A stretch of 30,373 bases of DNA from Bacteroidales bacterium (GTDB taxonomy: Bacteria > Bacteroidota > Bacteroidia > Bacteroidales > UBA932), in the NCBI GenBank assembly GCA_017461285.1, contig JAFTYS010000080.1, positions 1 to 30,373 of the forward strand, given 5' to 3'. Positions 16,049 to 24,639 of the stretch are shown here, piece after piece; position 1 is the stretch's first letter, and each line of letters begins with the position of its first letter. The notes under the pieces were generated by a model. That model ran no database searches. It saw only the letters and a list, made by a program, of their open reading frames with translations, and had not been told where the DNA came from. Made by a program: the position numbers and the translations under genes.

Positions 16049-17304
16049 TGAGCGAATTATTTACACCATACAGGATCGGCCCTCTCGAGCTGAAGAACCG
16101 CACCATAAGGTCTGCCGCCTTCGAGGCCATGTGCCCCGGACAAAGGCCGTCGAAGGAGCTGTTCGACTACCATACGGCCGTGGCACGCGGAGGCATCGGA
16201 ATGACCACCGTGGCATATGCTGCGGTCTGCAGGAGCGGCCTGTCGTTCGAGAACCAGCTATGGATGCGCGAGGAGATCGTGCCTGAGCTGAAGAAGCTGA
16301 CGGACGCAATCCACGCCGAAGGCGCAAAGGTTTCGATACAGCTCGGCCATTGTGGCAACATGTCCCACCGGAGCATCTGCGGATGCATGCCGTACGGAGC
16401 GAGCAGAGGCTTCAACCTCTACTCCCCTACCTTCGTGCAGAAGATGAACATGGAGCAGATCAATGAGGTGGCAGATGCATATGGAAAGGCTGTCGAGCTT
16501 GCTATAGAAGCCGGATTCGATGCCATAGAGATACATGCAGGACACGGATATCTGATCTCCCAGTTCCTCTCGCCATACACAAACAAGAGGCGCGACGAAT
16601 TCGGAGGGTCACTCGAGAACCGCATGAGGTTCATGAAGATGTGCGTAAGCAAGGCGGTCGCTGCCGGCAAAGGCAAGGTAGCCCTCTTCGCAAAACTCAA
16701 CACCCGCGACGGATTCAAGGGCGGTCAGGAAACCGACGAACTTATAGAAGTCGCAAAGGAGCTGCGCAGCCTCGGAATAGAGGCGATAGTCCTTTCGGGA
16801 GGCTTCGTCAGCCGCCACCCGCAGTATGTGATGCGCGGACAGTTCCCTGTAAAGACGATCGTCCACTATTTCCCATGGAGCAAATGGTGGCTCAAGGCGG
16901 GAGTTTCGCTGGCAGGAAAACTGGTGGCGCCAAGCGTACCGTTCAAGAAGCTTTTCTTCATGGAAGATGCCCTGAAGTTCCGCGAGGCGATGCCTGACTT
17001 CCCGTTTGTATATGTCGGTGGAGTCGTTTCCCGCGAATCTGCAGACGAGGCCATCAGCAAAGGTTTCCCGCTGATACAGATGGGACGAGCCGTACTGGAA
17101 GACACTGACTTTGTGAACAAGATGCAGGCGGATGAGAATCATTGCAGCGGATGCACGCACAGCAATTTCTGCATCGGAAGGATGTATTCAAGGTCCATGC
17201 AGTGCCACAAGAATTGCGAGGACATCACTCCCGCCCTCAGGAAAGAGGTGGAACGCATGAACATAGAAAATGACAGAATCGAGCGCAAGCTCGGATACAA
17301 ATAG
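16048..17304 (+). CDS. NADH:flavin oxidoreductase (Old Yellow Enzyme family) with C-terminal Cys cluster
   Basis: A 418-aa FMN-dependent TIM-barrel ene-reductase-type protein. It starts at the ATG overlapping the upstream stop (MSELFTPYRIGPLELKNR); an in-frame TTG at 16042 is less likely. Typical blocks are QLGHCGN, GFDAIEIHAGHGYLISQFLS (HxGH active-site region), NKRRDEFGGSLENR, and YVGGVVS ... IQMGRAVLEDTDF (phosphate binding). A C-terminal cluster, C-x2-C-x6-C-x10-C-x3-C (HCSGCTHSNFC ... CHKNC), recalls the 4Fe-4S ligands of the BaiCD/2,4-dienoyl-CoA reductase branch, but the FAD/NAD domain of those enzymes is absent. It is coupled to the 5AR-family gene, so reduction of a steroid or bile-acid enone is a reasonable but unproven role. 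Confidence 0.9.
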   Translation: MSELFTPYRIGPLELKNRTIRSAAFEAMCPGQRPSKELFDYHTAVARGGIGMTTVAYAAVCRSGLSFENQLWMREEIVPELKKLTDAIHAEGAKVSIQLGHCGNMSHRSICGCMPYGASRGFNLYSPTFVQKMNMEQINEVADAYGKAVELAIEAGFDAIEIHAGHGYLISQFLSPYTNKRRDEFGGSLENRMRFMKMCVSKAVAAGKGKVALFAKLNTRDGFKGGQETDELIEVAKELRSLGIEAIVLSGGFVSRHPQYVMRGQFPVKTIVHYFPWSKWWLKAGVSLAGKLVAPSVPFKKLFFMEDALKFREAMPDFPFVYVGGVVSRESADEAISKGFPLIQMGRAVLEDTDFVNKMQADENHCSGCTHSNFCIGRMYSRSMQCHKNCEDITPALRKEVERMNIENDRIERKLGYK

Positions 17305-17312
17305 TTCTTTGA

Positions 17313-17640
17313 AATATAGGTAGAATGACTTGTCGCGCCTTCGGGTGAGGAAAGTCCGGACTGGATAGGGCGACCTGCTGTGGAAAGCACAGATGGGAGT
17401 AATCTTATGGATGCCGTAACAGAAAACAAACCGCCCGCAAGGGCAAGGGTGAAACCGTGAGGCAAGAGCTCACGACGCCATGTGGCGACATATGGCGGTG
17501 ACGGCACCAGGTCCAGCAAGACCATGTATACCGGAACGTCCGCAAGGACAAAAGGGCTGCCCGCTCTTTCCGGGGGGTAGGTTGCGAAGATAAATGACAA
17601 GATAAAACAGAAACCGGCTTACTGTTCTGCCTATTACCAT
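17313..17640 (+). ncRNA. rnpB: RNase P RNA, bacterial type A
   Basis: This is the catalytic RNA that matures tRNA 5' ends. The conserved P4 strands are GAGGAAAGTCC (17347-17357) and ACAGAAACCGGCTTAC (17607-17622). P1 pairs ATAGGTAGAA (17316-17325) with TTCTGCCTAT (17625-17634). The AGGGTGAAACCGTGAGGCAAGAG core, GACGGC and AAGGGCTG segments lie in the expected order. Ends are approximate. It follows the OYE gene by a few bases; no separate promoter is obvious, so its own promoter may lie within that gene. Confidence 0.97.
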
Positions 17641-17641
17641 A

Positions 17642-17668
17642 GGGCTGGCCTCGTGCCGGCCCTTTTTT
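17642..17668 (+). terminator. rnpB intrinsic terminator
   Basis: GGGCTGGC-CTCGT-GCCGGCCC (one G-U pair) followed by TTTTTT. Confidence 0.9.
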
Positions 17669-17677
17669 ATAAAAAGT

Positions 17678-17709
17678 CTTGCAGGGTCACGACATTTTCG
17701 TTATATTTG
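17678..17709 (+). promoter_or_regulatory. Promoter of the DUF1846 gene
   Basis: CTTGC at 17678-17682 as the -33 region, 20 bases, then TATATTTG (17702-17709). The ATG at 17718 lies only nine bases after the -7 box, so the mRNA is leaderless or nearly so. Confidence 0.65.
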
Positions 17710-17717
17710 TATCCCGT

Positions 17718-19184
17718 ATGAAAACGGGATTTGACAACGAAAAGTATCTGAAGATACAGTCCGAACAGATCAAGAAACGAATTGCACAGTTCGGAGACAA
17801 GCTCTACCTCGAGTTCGGAGGAAAACTATTTGACGACAACCACGCCAGCCGCGTGCTGCCCGGCTTCAAGCCGGACAGCAAGCTTGATATGCTCAAGCAG
17901 CTCAAGGACGAGTCGGAGATCATCATTGTGATCAGTTCATTGGACATAGAGAAGAACAAGGTCCGCGGAGACCTTGGAATCACCTACGATGAAGATGTGC
18001 TCCGCCTCAAGGCTGAATTCGAGAACGTCGGGTTCTTTGTCAGCAGCGTCGTAATGACCCATTATAACGGTCAGTCCAGTGCAGACGCCTACAGGCAGCG
18101 CCTTGAGAGAAAGGGAATCAAGGTATACTATCACTATACAATAGAAGGCTATCCGAACAATGTGGCCCTCATCGATTCTGACGAAGGATTCGGTAAGAAC
18201 GACTATGTAGAGACATCGCGTCCTCTCGTTGTCGTGACCGCGCCAGGTCCCGGAAGCGGAAAGATGGCAGTCTGCCTCAGCCAGCTGTATCATGAGAACA
18301 AGAGGAACATCAAGGCAGGATACGCAAAGTTCGAGACATTCCCTGTCTGGAACCTGCCGCTGAAGCACCCTGTGAACATGGCTTATGAGGCTGCCACGGC
18401 TGACCTGAACGACGTGAACATGATCGACCCGTTCCATCTTGAAGCATATGGTTCGATCGCATCGAGCTACAACCGCGACATCGAGATATTCCCGGTATTG
18501 AACGCATTGTTCGAAGGCATATATGGAGAGAGCCCTTACAAGTCCCCTACCGACATGGGAGTCAACATGATAGGATTCTGCATGAGCGACGAGGACGCAT
18601 GCTGCAACGCTGCCAGAGAAGAGATAATCAGGCGCTATTACTATGCGCTATGCACTCTCGCGGAAAAGGGAAACAATGAGAATGAAGTGAACAAGATCGC
18701 CCTCATCCTGAAGCAGGCAAAGCTCACCACCGAATACCGCCGCACAACAGTTGCCGCCCATGCAAGGAAGGAACTTTGCGGCGTGGCTACAGCAGCCATC
18801 GAGCTCCAGGACGGAACCATCATCACTTCCCGCACAAGCTCTCTGCTCGGGCCAAGCGCAGCATTGATACTGAATGCTCTGAAACATATCGCAGGAATTC
18901 CGCACCATGTCAGACTCATCCCAGAAGAGATGATCGAACCTATACAGAAGACCAAGGTGGAATATCTTCATGGACATAACCCGCGTCTCCACACAGATGA
19001 AGTGCTTGTAGCTCTTTCCATGCTCAGCATACATGACGAAAACTGCAGAAAGGCGCTGGACCAGCTGCCGAAGCTGGAAGGCTGCCAGGTCCATTCGACA
19101 GTGATGCTAAGCGAAGTAGACCACAAGGTCTTCAAGAAACTAGGCGTAGGACTTACCTGCGACCCTGTCAAGAAGATCGAATAA
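17718..19184 (+). CDS. DUF1846 domain protein
   Basis: A 488-aa cytosolic protein of the DUF1846/UPF0371 family; structures exist for the family but no reaction is assigned. It begins MKTGFDNEKYLKIQSEQIKK, and an in-frame upstream start lies before the predicted transcription start and is rejected. A Walker-A-like loop APGPGSGKMAV (residues 176-186) suggests nucleotide or phosphate binding. Other family-like blocks are LYLEFGGKLFDDNHASRVLPGF near the start and SSLLGPSAALILNALKH in the C-terminal half. A second gene follows after 33 bases with no terminator. Full length; nothing odd is seen beyond the near-absent leader. Confidence 0.87.
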   Translation: MKTGFDNEKYLKIQSEQIKKRIAQFGDKLYLEFGGKLFDDNHASRVLPGFKPDSKLDMLKQLKDESEIIIVISSLDIEKNKVRGDLGITYDEDVLRLKAEFENVGFFVSSVVMTHYNGQSSADAYRQRLERKGIKVYYHYTIEGYPNNVALIDSDEGFGKNDYVETSRPLVVVTAPGPGSGKMAVCLSQLYHENKRNIKAGYAKFETFPVWNLPLKHPVNMAYEAATADLNDVNMIDPFHLEAYGSIASSYNRDIEIFPVLNALFEGIYGESPYKSPTDMGVNMIGFCMSDEDACCNAAREEIIRRYYYALCTLAEKGNNENEVNKIALILKQAKLTTEYRRTTVAAHARKELCGVATAAIELQDGTIITSRTSSLLGPSAALILNALKHIAGIPHHVRLIPEEMIEPIQKTKVEYLHGHNPRLHTDEVLVALSMLSIHDENCRKALDQLPKLEGCQVHSTVMLSEVDHKVFKKLGVGLTCDPVKKIE

Positions 19185-19217
19185 CCTGACCTGAAACGTG
19201 AACTAAACCTATAACCC

Positions 19218-20306
19218 ATGGAACCTATCATCGCCCCTGTAAGCCTCGAGCTCATCAAAGCGGAGCTTACACCAAACAAGAAGCTCAGGGACACAAACAA
19301 GAGCCATAACGAGATCTATGTGATCAACCATCATGACTCTCCTAACGTAATGAGGGAAATCGGACGTCTGCGCGAGGAAGCGTTCCGCGATTCCGGCGGA
19401 GGAAGCGGTCTTTCGATGGACATAGACGAATTCGACACGATGGAAACCCCATACCAGCAGCTGATCGTATGGGATCCTGACGCCGAGAGGATTCTTGGCG
19501 GATACAGATATATTCTTGGTCCGGACATAAAGCTGGGAGAAGACGGACAGCCGATTCTGGCCACATCCCATATGTTCCATTTTTCAGACAGATTCATAAA
19601 GGATTATCTTCCATACACGATTGAGCTTGGAAGGAGTTTCGTATCGCCGGACTACCAGAGCAGCAAGGCAGGAGCAAAAGGGCTCTTCGCATTGGACAAC
19701 CTTTGGGACGGGCTCGGAGCATTATGCATCATCAATCCGGCAATGAAGTATTTCTTCGGCAAGATGACCATGTATCCGGAATACAACAGACAGGCCCGAG
19801 ACCTGATCCAGCACTTCCTGTTCAAGCATTTTGCTGATAATGAAGGACTTGTCACCCCAGTCGACCCGCTAAAGATAGAGACTGACAAGAAATACATGGA
19901 CAGCATCCTCAAAGACGACAGCTTCAAGGATGACTATAAGCATCTCAATGCGGAAGTGCGCCGCTTAGGCGAGAACATCCCACCTCTTGTCAATTCGTAC
20001 ATGAGTCTCTCGCCTACGATGAAGACATTCGGAGGAGGTATAAATCATGAATTCAGCGAAGCGGAAGAGACTTGTATCCTCATTACCTTCGACGAGGTCT
20101 ACGAGGCGAAGAGAGCCCGCCACATCGATTCATATATTGATGAAGAGATCAAGAAGATAAGGGTCAGATTCCCTCTTTTTGTAGAGAACATGGGCGAAGA
20201 CCTCAGGATGAGGATTGCACTAAAGAGGCAGCAGGTGCAGGAAAAGATCGCCCGTACTTTAAAGAACAGAAAGAACAAGAAGCAGAACAAGAAGAAAGCA
20301 AAATAA
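19218..20306 (+). CDS. GNAT/hemolysin-type N-acyltransferase (GlsB-like)
   Basis: A 362-aa cytosolic protein matching the Acetyltransf_5 (hemolysin-like GNAT) family. It shows the acyl-homoserine-lactone-synthase-like pattern REEAFRD...GGGSG, IVWDPDAERILGGYRY and YTIELGRSFVSPDYQ. In Bacteroides, GlsB of this broad family N-acylates glycine with 3-hydroxy fatty acids as the first step of glycine-lipid synthesis; in other phyla relatives (OlsB) acylate ornithine. The C-terminus is extended and Lys-rich (KNRKNKKQNKKKAK), which may bind membrane or acyl-carrier protein. No O-acyltransferase partner lies nearby, so the glycine-lipid role is tentative. It is probably co-transcribed with the DUF1846 gene. 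Confidence 0.8.
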   Translation: MEPIIAPVSLELIKAELTPNKKLRDTNKSHNEIYVINHHDSPNVMREIGRLREEAFRDSGGGSGLSMDIDEFDTMETPYQQLIVWDPDAERILGGYRYILGPDIKLGEDGQPILATSHMFHFSDRFIKDYLPYTIELGRSFVSPDYQSSKAGAKGLFALDNLWDGLGALCIINPAMKYFFGKMTMYPEYNRQARDLIQHFLFKHFADNEGLVTPVDPLKIETDKKYMDSILKDDSFKDDYKHLNAEVRRLGENIPPLVNSYMSLSPTMKTFGGGINHEFSEAEETCILITFDEVYEAKRARHIDSYIDEEIKKIRVRFPLFVENMGEDLRMRIALKRQQVQEKIARTLKNRKNKKQNKKKAK

Positions 20307-20307
20307 G

Positions 20308-20332
20308 AAAGGGTTCCCGCGGGAACCCTTTT
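20308..20332. terminator. Bidirectional terminator between convergent operons
   Basis: AAGGGTTCCC-GC-GGGAACCCTT with flanking A-run and T-run. It serves the plus-strand acyltransferase unit and the minus-strand nusB operon. Confidence 0.88.
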
Positions 20333-20335
20333 ACA

Positions 20336-21265
20336 TTACTTTCTGCCGTCTATGCGCTTACGAAGAGAATCGGACATCGGAAGCTTGCTGTCCTTGTCCG
20401 ACTTGTCCAGCCAGCGGGACGCAAGGTCGTAATCTCCAAGCATATACGAAGCCAAGGCAAGATTGTACGCTGCGGACGAGCTCTTCAGGACATCATTTGT
20501 ATCAAGAAGCCCAAGCCATATGTCCATGGCACTCTTCCATTGATAACGGTCCGCGTACTCCATTGCCTTATACCATTGAGGAGAATCAAAGTAAACGACC
20601 GAATACTGCTCGTAGCGCCACTGTGACTTGAAATTGGAGGAAATCTTCATTCCCGCTTCAAAACCCAGTTCGACCAACGACTCGACAGCCCTTTCCCTAA
20701 TGGTCCCGGCACTCTGCTTTCCGTCCGAATACGCATAAGGAACAGCCACGCTGCTGCCGCTGAAGGCATATACCTTCTCGCTGTCATTCATTGCATCGAA
20801 GCAATACAGCCCGATCTTGAACGGAAGGTTGCCAGTACTTAAATATGACGAATCTGCAGAAGATGGAGACGCCACAGCTGAAGGTCCTCCCATGGTCATT
20901 GTGCCGACAGCAAGAGTATCAAGCAGGAACACCACATCCGCTCCTGTATCAATAATCAGGTTCATCAATGTGTCCTTGGAAGAATACGCACCGCCGGGAG
21001 CCACACGCATCCTGTAAATCCCGACAGAGCCTTCTCCTGTACCGTAATCCTGCTCCAAGGAATATGCGAGTCCGTCGGCAATGCCCTCTGCAAGAAGATT
21101 GCTTATCCGGTTGTCGTTTTCCATATGGACGACAGCCACATTCTTACTCGCGAATTCGATTCCGGATTTGGAAGGATGCCTCATCTCCACATGGATGGAA
21201 TGACGGCTTGGACCGCATGATGCAGCCAGGAAGGCAAGGGCAACTATGTACAGTATCTGTTTCAT
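20336..21265 (-). CDS. Lipoprotein, possibly DUF6340 family
   Basis: A 309-aa protein with a lipoprotein signal (MKQILYIVALAFLAASC, lipid on Cys17), so it is membrane-anchored in the envelope. The mature part begins with a segment reading KNVAVVHMENDNR ... LAEGIADGLA. The C-terminal region (residues about 232-305) looks like one or two TPR-type helical repeats (YKAMEYADRYQWKSAMDIW, SSAAYNLALASYMLGDYDLA). This layout fits the Bacteroidota lipoprotein family I know as DUF6340, with moderate confidence. It is the last gene of the nusB operon, 4 bases after rimO, and ends at the shared terminator. Confidence 0.72.
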   Translation of the reverse strand: MKQILYIVALAFLAASCGPSRHSIHVEMRHPSKSGIEFASKNVAVVHMENDNRISNLLAEGIADGLAYSLEQDYGTGEGSVGIYRMRVAPGGAYSSKDTLMNLIIDTGADVVFLLDTLAVGTMTMGGPSAVASPSSADSSYLSTGNLPFKIGLYCFDAMNDSEKVYAFSGSSVAVPYAYSDGKQSAGTIRERAVESLVELGFEAGMKISSNFKSQWRYEQYSVVYFDSPQWYKAMEYADRYQWKSAMDIWLGLLDTNDVLKSSSAAYNLALASYMLGDYDLASRWLDKSDKDSKLPMSDSLRKRIDGRK

Positions 21266-21269
21266 ATCA

Positions 21270-22592
21270 TTAAAGTATTTCTACAGGTTCGGCTATAAGA
21301 TCATATTCATCTGCTCCGGTCACCTTTACCATAAGGAACTCTCCGATCAGCGAATATGGGTCCACATCACCTATGACCTCCGTATCCGGCTTCACAAGAA
21401 TCTCGCCATCGACTTCAGGACTTTCAAACTCGCTTCTGCATACGAGGACGCCGTCCATAAAATCATCGACAATCACCTTCTCCAAGGATCCTACACGCGA
21501 CTGGTTGAAATCAAGAGACATTCCGCTCTGAAGAGTCATAAGTTCATCCAGACGCTCCTGCTTTACACGGGCAGTTATGCTGTCCTTGAAGTTTTCCGCA
21601 CCATATGTGCCTTCTTCTTCTGAATATCTGAATGCGCCCAGCCTTTCGAAACGCGCCTCGCGCACAAAGTCCATAAGTTCCTTGAACTCCCTTTTGCCTT
21701 CTCCAGGATGCCCCACTATCATGGTCGTACGGAGAACCACCCCCGGAACTCTCTCGCGCATCTTCCTTATAAGCTCTCTGGTCCATTCTCCGGTCACATG
21801 ACGGTGCATATTGTCCAGCACCTTATCTGAAATGTGCTGGAGAGGGATGTCCATATATCTGCAGACCTTAGGATTGTCCGCCATCTGGTCAAGGACATCT
21901 TCAGGGAATGATGCCGGATATGAATAATGTATCCTGATCCATTCAATGCCATCAACTTCCGAAAGCTTCTGGAGCAGCTCAGCCAGGGCACGGCGACGAT
22001 AGAGGTCAAGTCCGTAATAGGTTGTATCCTGAGCGATGACGATCAGTTCCTTGACTCCCCTATCCGCAAGCGCGGAGGCCTCTGCAACCAGATCTTCAAT
22101 AGGAACAGACTTATGCGCCCCCCTTATGAACGGAATGGCGCAATATGAGCACCTGCGGTCGCAGCCTTCGGAAATCTTCAGGTATGCATAATGGGACGGC
22201 GTGGTAAGATATCTATTATTCCTCAATGCAGGATCCGAATCAGCACCTAACGCCTTGATGACCGGATCGAATTCCCTTGCACCGTACCATTCGTCCACCT
22301 CCGGTATCAGTTCCGGAAGTTCATCTGCATATCTTTGCGACAGACAGCCGAATACTATGATTCTCTCAGCCTCGCCTCTTTTCTTTTTCTCTACCGCCTC
22401 CAGGATTGCCTGGACCGACTCTTCCTTTGCGTCTCCGATGAATCCGCATGTATTGAGAAGGATGACATCAACGGGAATATCCTCTCCCTCAGGAACGATC
22501 TCGTACAGATCTTCCACCTGGGAAAGGATATGCTCTGTATCCACCTTGTTCTTGGAGCAGCCCAAGGTGACAGTCTGAAGTTTCCTCTTCAT
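21270..22592 (-). CDS. rimO: Ribosomal protein S12 methylthiotransferase RimO
   Basis: A radical-SAM enzyme that adds a methylthio group to a conserved aspartate of ribosomal protein S12. The protein has 440 aa, normal length. The N-terminal cluster ligands are Cys12 (LGCSKN), Cys49 (NTCGF) and Cys83 (FGCLSQR). The radical-SAM cluster ligands are Cys144, Cys148 and Cys151 (CDRRCSYC). RimO-type PFIRGAHKS and DIPLQHIS follow, with a C-terminal TRAM domain (about 375-440). It sits between the DUF5606 gene and the lipoprotein gene, each 4 bases away. Confidence 0.96.
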   Translation of the reverse strand: MKRKLQTVTLGCSKNKVDTEHILSQVEDLYEIVPEGEDIPVDVILLNTCGFIGDAKEESVQAILEAVEKKKRGEAERIIVFGCLSQRYADELPELIPEVDEWYGAREFDPVIKALGADSDPALRNNRYLTTPSHYAYLKISEGCDRRCSYCAIPFIRGAHKSVPIEDLVAEASALADRGVKELIVIAQDTTYYGLDLYRRRALAELLQKLSEVDGIEWIRIHYSYPASFPEDVLDQMADNPKVCRYMDIPLQHISDKVLDNMHRHVTGEWTRELIRKMRERVPGVVLRTTMIVGHPGEGKREFKELMDFVREARFERLGAFRYSEEEGTYGAENFKDSITARVKQERLDELMTLQSGMSLDFNQSRVGSLEKVIVDDFMDGVLVCRSEFESPEVDGEILVKPDTEVIGDVDPYSLIGEFLMVKVTGADEYDLIAEPVEIL

Positions 22593-22596
22593 CGGA

Positions 22597-23022
22597 TTAT
22601 TCAGCGGCTTCCTCCGCTTCCTCCTCCGGATTCACGAAATCAAGAGAAGCATATTTCTTGAGATTGTTGTACCAGTCTACAACCTTCTTCATGTGCGACA
22701 CATAGAAACGGTCACGGTCATACGCAGGGAGGGCTTTCTCGAAAAGAGCCTTGAGTTCGTCTGCAGAAGACTTTGAAGATGGAGCGTCTGCATCGCCAAG
22801 AACCTCCTTCATGCTGAGGAAAACTTCCTGAAGCTTCACTTCCTCATCATCGGTATAGATCGAGATGTCTGCGAGTGAAGTGATCTTGCTGTTCATGCTT
22901 ACGCTGCTTCTCTTCTTGTCGGCAAGAGCTTCGACGATGGCTCCGTTTCTAGCCTGTGAAATATAAAGAAAAAGTCCGCTCTGGCCTGAAATCGCCAGAA
23001 TCTTTGAAAGATCGGTTTTCAT
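22597..23022 (-). CDS. DUF5606 protein
   Basis: A 141-aa soluble protein typical of Bacteroidota, function unknown. The N-terminus MKTDLSKILAISGQSGLFLY and the following NGAIVEALADKKR segment are the family's hallmark. The C-terminal tail is very acidic (PEEEAEEAAE). It is embedded between coaE and rimO in the nusB operon. I infer only that it is expressed along with translation and envelope genes. Confidence 0.85.
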   Translation of the reverse strand: MKTDLSKILAISGQSGLFLYISQARNGAIVEALADKKRSSVSMNSKITSLADISIYTDDEEVKLQEVFLSMKEVLGDADAPSSKSSADELKALFEKALPAYDRDRFYVSHMKKVVDWYNNLKKYASLDFVNPEEEAEEAAE

Positions 23023-23038
23023 AAATAATTATCGTTTA

Positions 23039-23650
23039 TTAGTTATCATACAATTCGTTTATCACACGGATCGTGCTGTACTTCAGGTCTGTAAGCGTGC
23101 CCAGATTATGTATCACCGCATCCACCTCCGGCTGAAGCTCACCATCGGATATGCTGTTCATCATCCTCTGATTCAACATCCTGGCATATACGCTCTCCCT
23201 TGGTGCAGAGTCTCTCATGCACGCCCTTTCTAGCCTTGTCTCGACAAGAGAATCCACAAGGACGACCTTGTCACCAAAACCTCTGAATTCCGGTTTCTCC
23301 AGAACAGTGGCCGACTCGAACACAACGAAACGAGCGTCAGAATACTGCTGCGCCCATGTCTCGAAATCCTCGACCAGGGCAGGAAAGACAAGAGCCTCAA
23401 CCTGACGGAGAAGGTTTCTGTCCCTGAATATCCGGGCAGAGAGCCTCGACGGAACGAACTTTCCCTCACCGTCCCGCAGCGGCTCCGCAACAAGTTTCTC
23501 GATGTCGTCCAATAAGGTCGGGTGGACATCATACAGCATCTTGACACGTTCATCCGCATTGTAGACCCCGCATCCGTATATCTCCTGCAGGATCCTGCAC
23601 ACTTCGGTCTTTCCGCTTCCGATGCCTCCGGTTATGACAAGAACTTCCAT
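23039..23650 (-). CDS. coaE: Dephospho-CoA kinase
   Basis: Catalyses the last step of coenzyme A synthesis, ATP-dependent 3'-phosphorylation of dephospho-CoA. The protein (203 aa) has P-loop GGIGSGKT (residues 8-15), then YNADERVKML in the substrate-binding region, the lid region RIFRDRNLLRQVEALVFPAL, and R-x2-R-type MLNQRMMNS near the C-terminus. The ATG chosen overlaps the stop of ybbR (TGATG), implying translational coupling. An in-frame start seven codons upstream is less likely. Confidence 0.94.
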   Translation of the reverse strand: MEVLVITGGIGSGKTEVCRILQEIYGCGVYNADERVKMLYDVHPTLLDDIEKLVAEPLRDGEGKFVPSRLSARIFRDRNLLRQVEALVFPALVEDFETWAQQYSDARFVVFESATVLEKPEFRGFGDKVVLVDSLVETRLERACMRDSAPRESVYARMLNQRMMNSISDGELQPEVDAVIHNLGTLTDLKYSTIRVINELYDN

Positions 23651-24624
23651 CACTCGTCCCTTACGATACATTCGACATAGAAAGGATCGACATCATAACT
23701 GATGACTCCTTCCGGAAGAGCCGCACACCTTACAGGACACTTGCCGCTTATCGTCACAGCGAAGTCATCATAATCGGCATAGAGTTCCAATGATTCAAGA
23801 GGCGATCCTTTAAGCGGGAAATGGCATTTCAATATCGCGTCCACCTTGGATGGAAGGACCACCATCTCCTTGTCCGCCGGCACATTACGTGTACCGACCT
23901 TGACCTCCCCCCTCATCTCGACATACCTTGCAACTTCCATGGAATAGCCTACCTGATCTGTAGAGAAGCGCACCTTTGCAATATGCTCAAGACCGACGAC
24001 ACCATGAATATCAGTATCAAGGGATGATCTTTTCAACGGTTTGGTATATATGCGGTCTATATTCTTCAGAACATCCGGCTCCCCATAAACAGTCACGGAG
24101 TCAGGAATGACCTTGAGTTCTTCCGCATTCGTATACTGGTCCATATATGAGAACGAATATACCGGATGAACTGCGACCTTTCTGTGATCCACTGAAGGAA
24201 ATGTGAAGAACAATGTATCCGAACCGAAATACTCGACAGTCACATCGTCTCCGAACATCACATGCGAATATTCCTGAAGATCTGGAGCAGTCACATAGTA
24301 GATGTCGTCCTTCTTATGCCTCATCACTTCTGGCTTGAAGGAAACTGTACGTGCATGTCTTTCACCGAAAGTCTTATGTCTTATGGCATTATATCCTGTC
24401 GTACGGCACCTTGCAATTACGGGACTGCTGTTCGACGACTTGTCCGAATGGCCTTCAATGCTGCACTGGGCGATTACAGGTACCGTAAGGAAATCGTTAT
24501 ATTTCAGAGAAAGATTATGAATGAGCCATATACTAAACGCCAACAGGAGAGCAAGCAGCAATGCAGCCCAATCTCTCCCGCTGATTCCTAAAGAATCCAG
24601 TAGCCTTTGAAACAGCCCTTTCAT
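23650..24624 (-). CDS. YbbR-like (CdaR-family) membrane-anchored protein
   Basis: A 324-aa protein with one N-terminal membrane segment (about residues 19-36, WAALLLALLLAFSIWLI) and an extracytoplasmic region of YbbR-type beta domains. Visible motifs are VIPDSVTVYGEPDVLKNID (residues about 172-190), typical of YbbR repeats, and the VPVIAQC start of repeat 1. In Firmicutes the homologue CdaR regulates diadenylate cyclase. In Bacteroidota it usually sits in a nusB-yajC-ybbR-coaE operon, as here, with unclear function. Its stop overlaps coaE. Confidence 0.87.
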   Translation of the reverse strand: MKGLFQRLLDSLGISGRDWAALLLALLLAFSIWLIHNLSLKYNDFLTVPVIAQCSIEGHSDKSSNSSPVIARCRTTGYNAIRHKTFGERHARTVSFKPEVMRHKKDDIYYVTAPDLQEYSHVMFGDDVTVEYFGSDTLFFTFPSVDHRKVAVHPVYSFSYMDQYTNAEELKVIPDSVTVYGEPDVLKNIDRIYTKPLKRSSLDTDIHGVVGLEHIAKVRFSTDQVGYSMEVARYVEMRGEVKVGTRNVPADKEMVVLPSKVDAILKCHFPLKGSPLESLELYADYDDFAVTISGKCPVRCAALPEGVISYDVDPFYVECIVRDE

Positions 24625-24639
24625 CTCTTTCCTGATATG

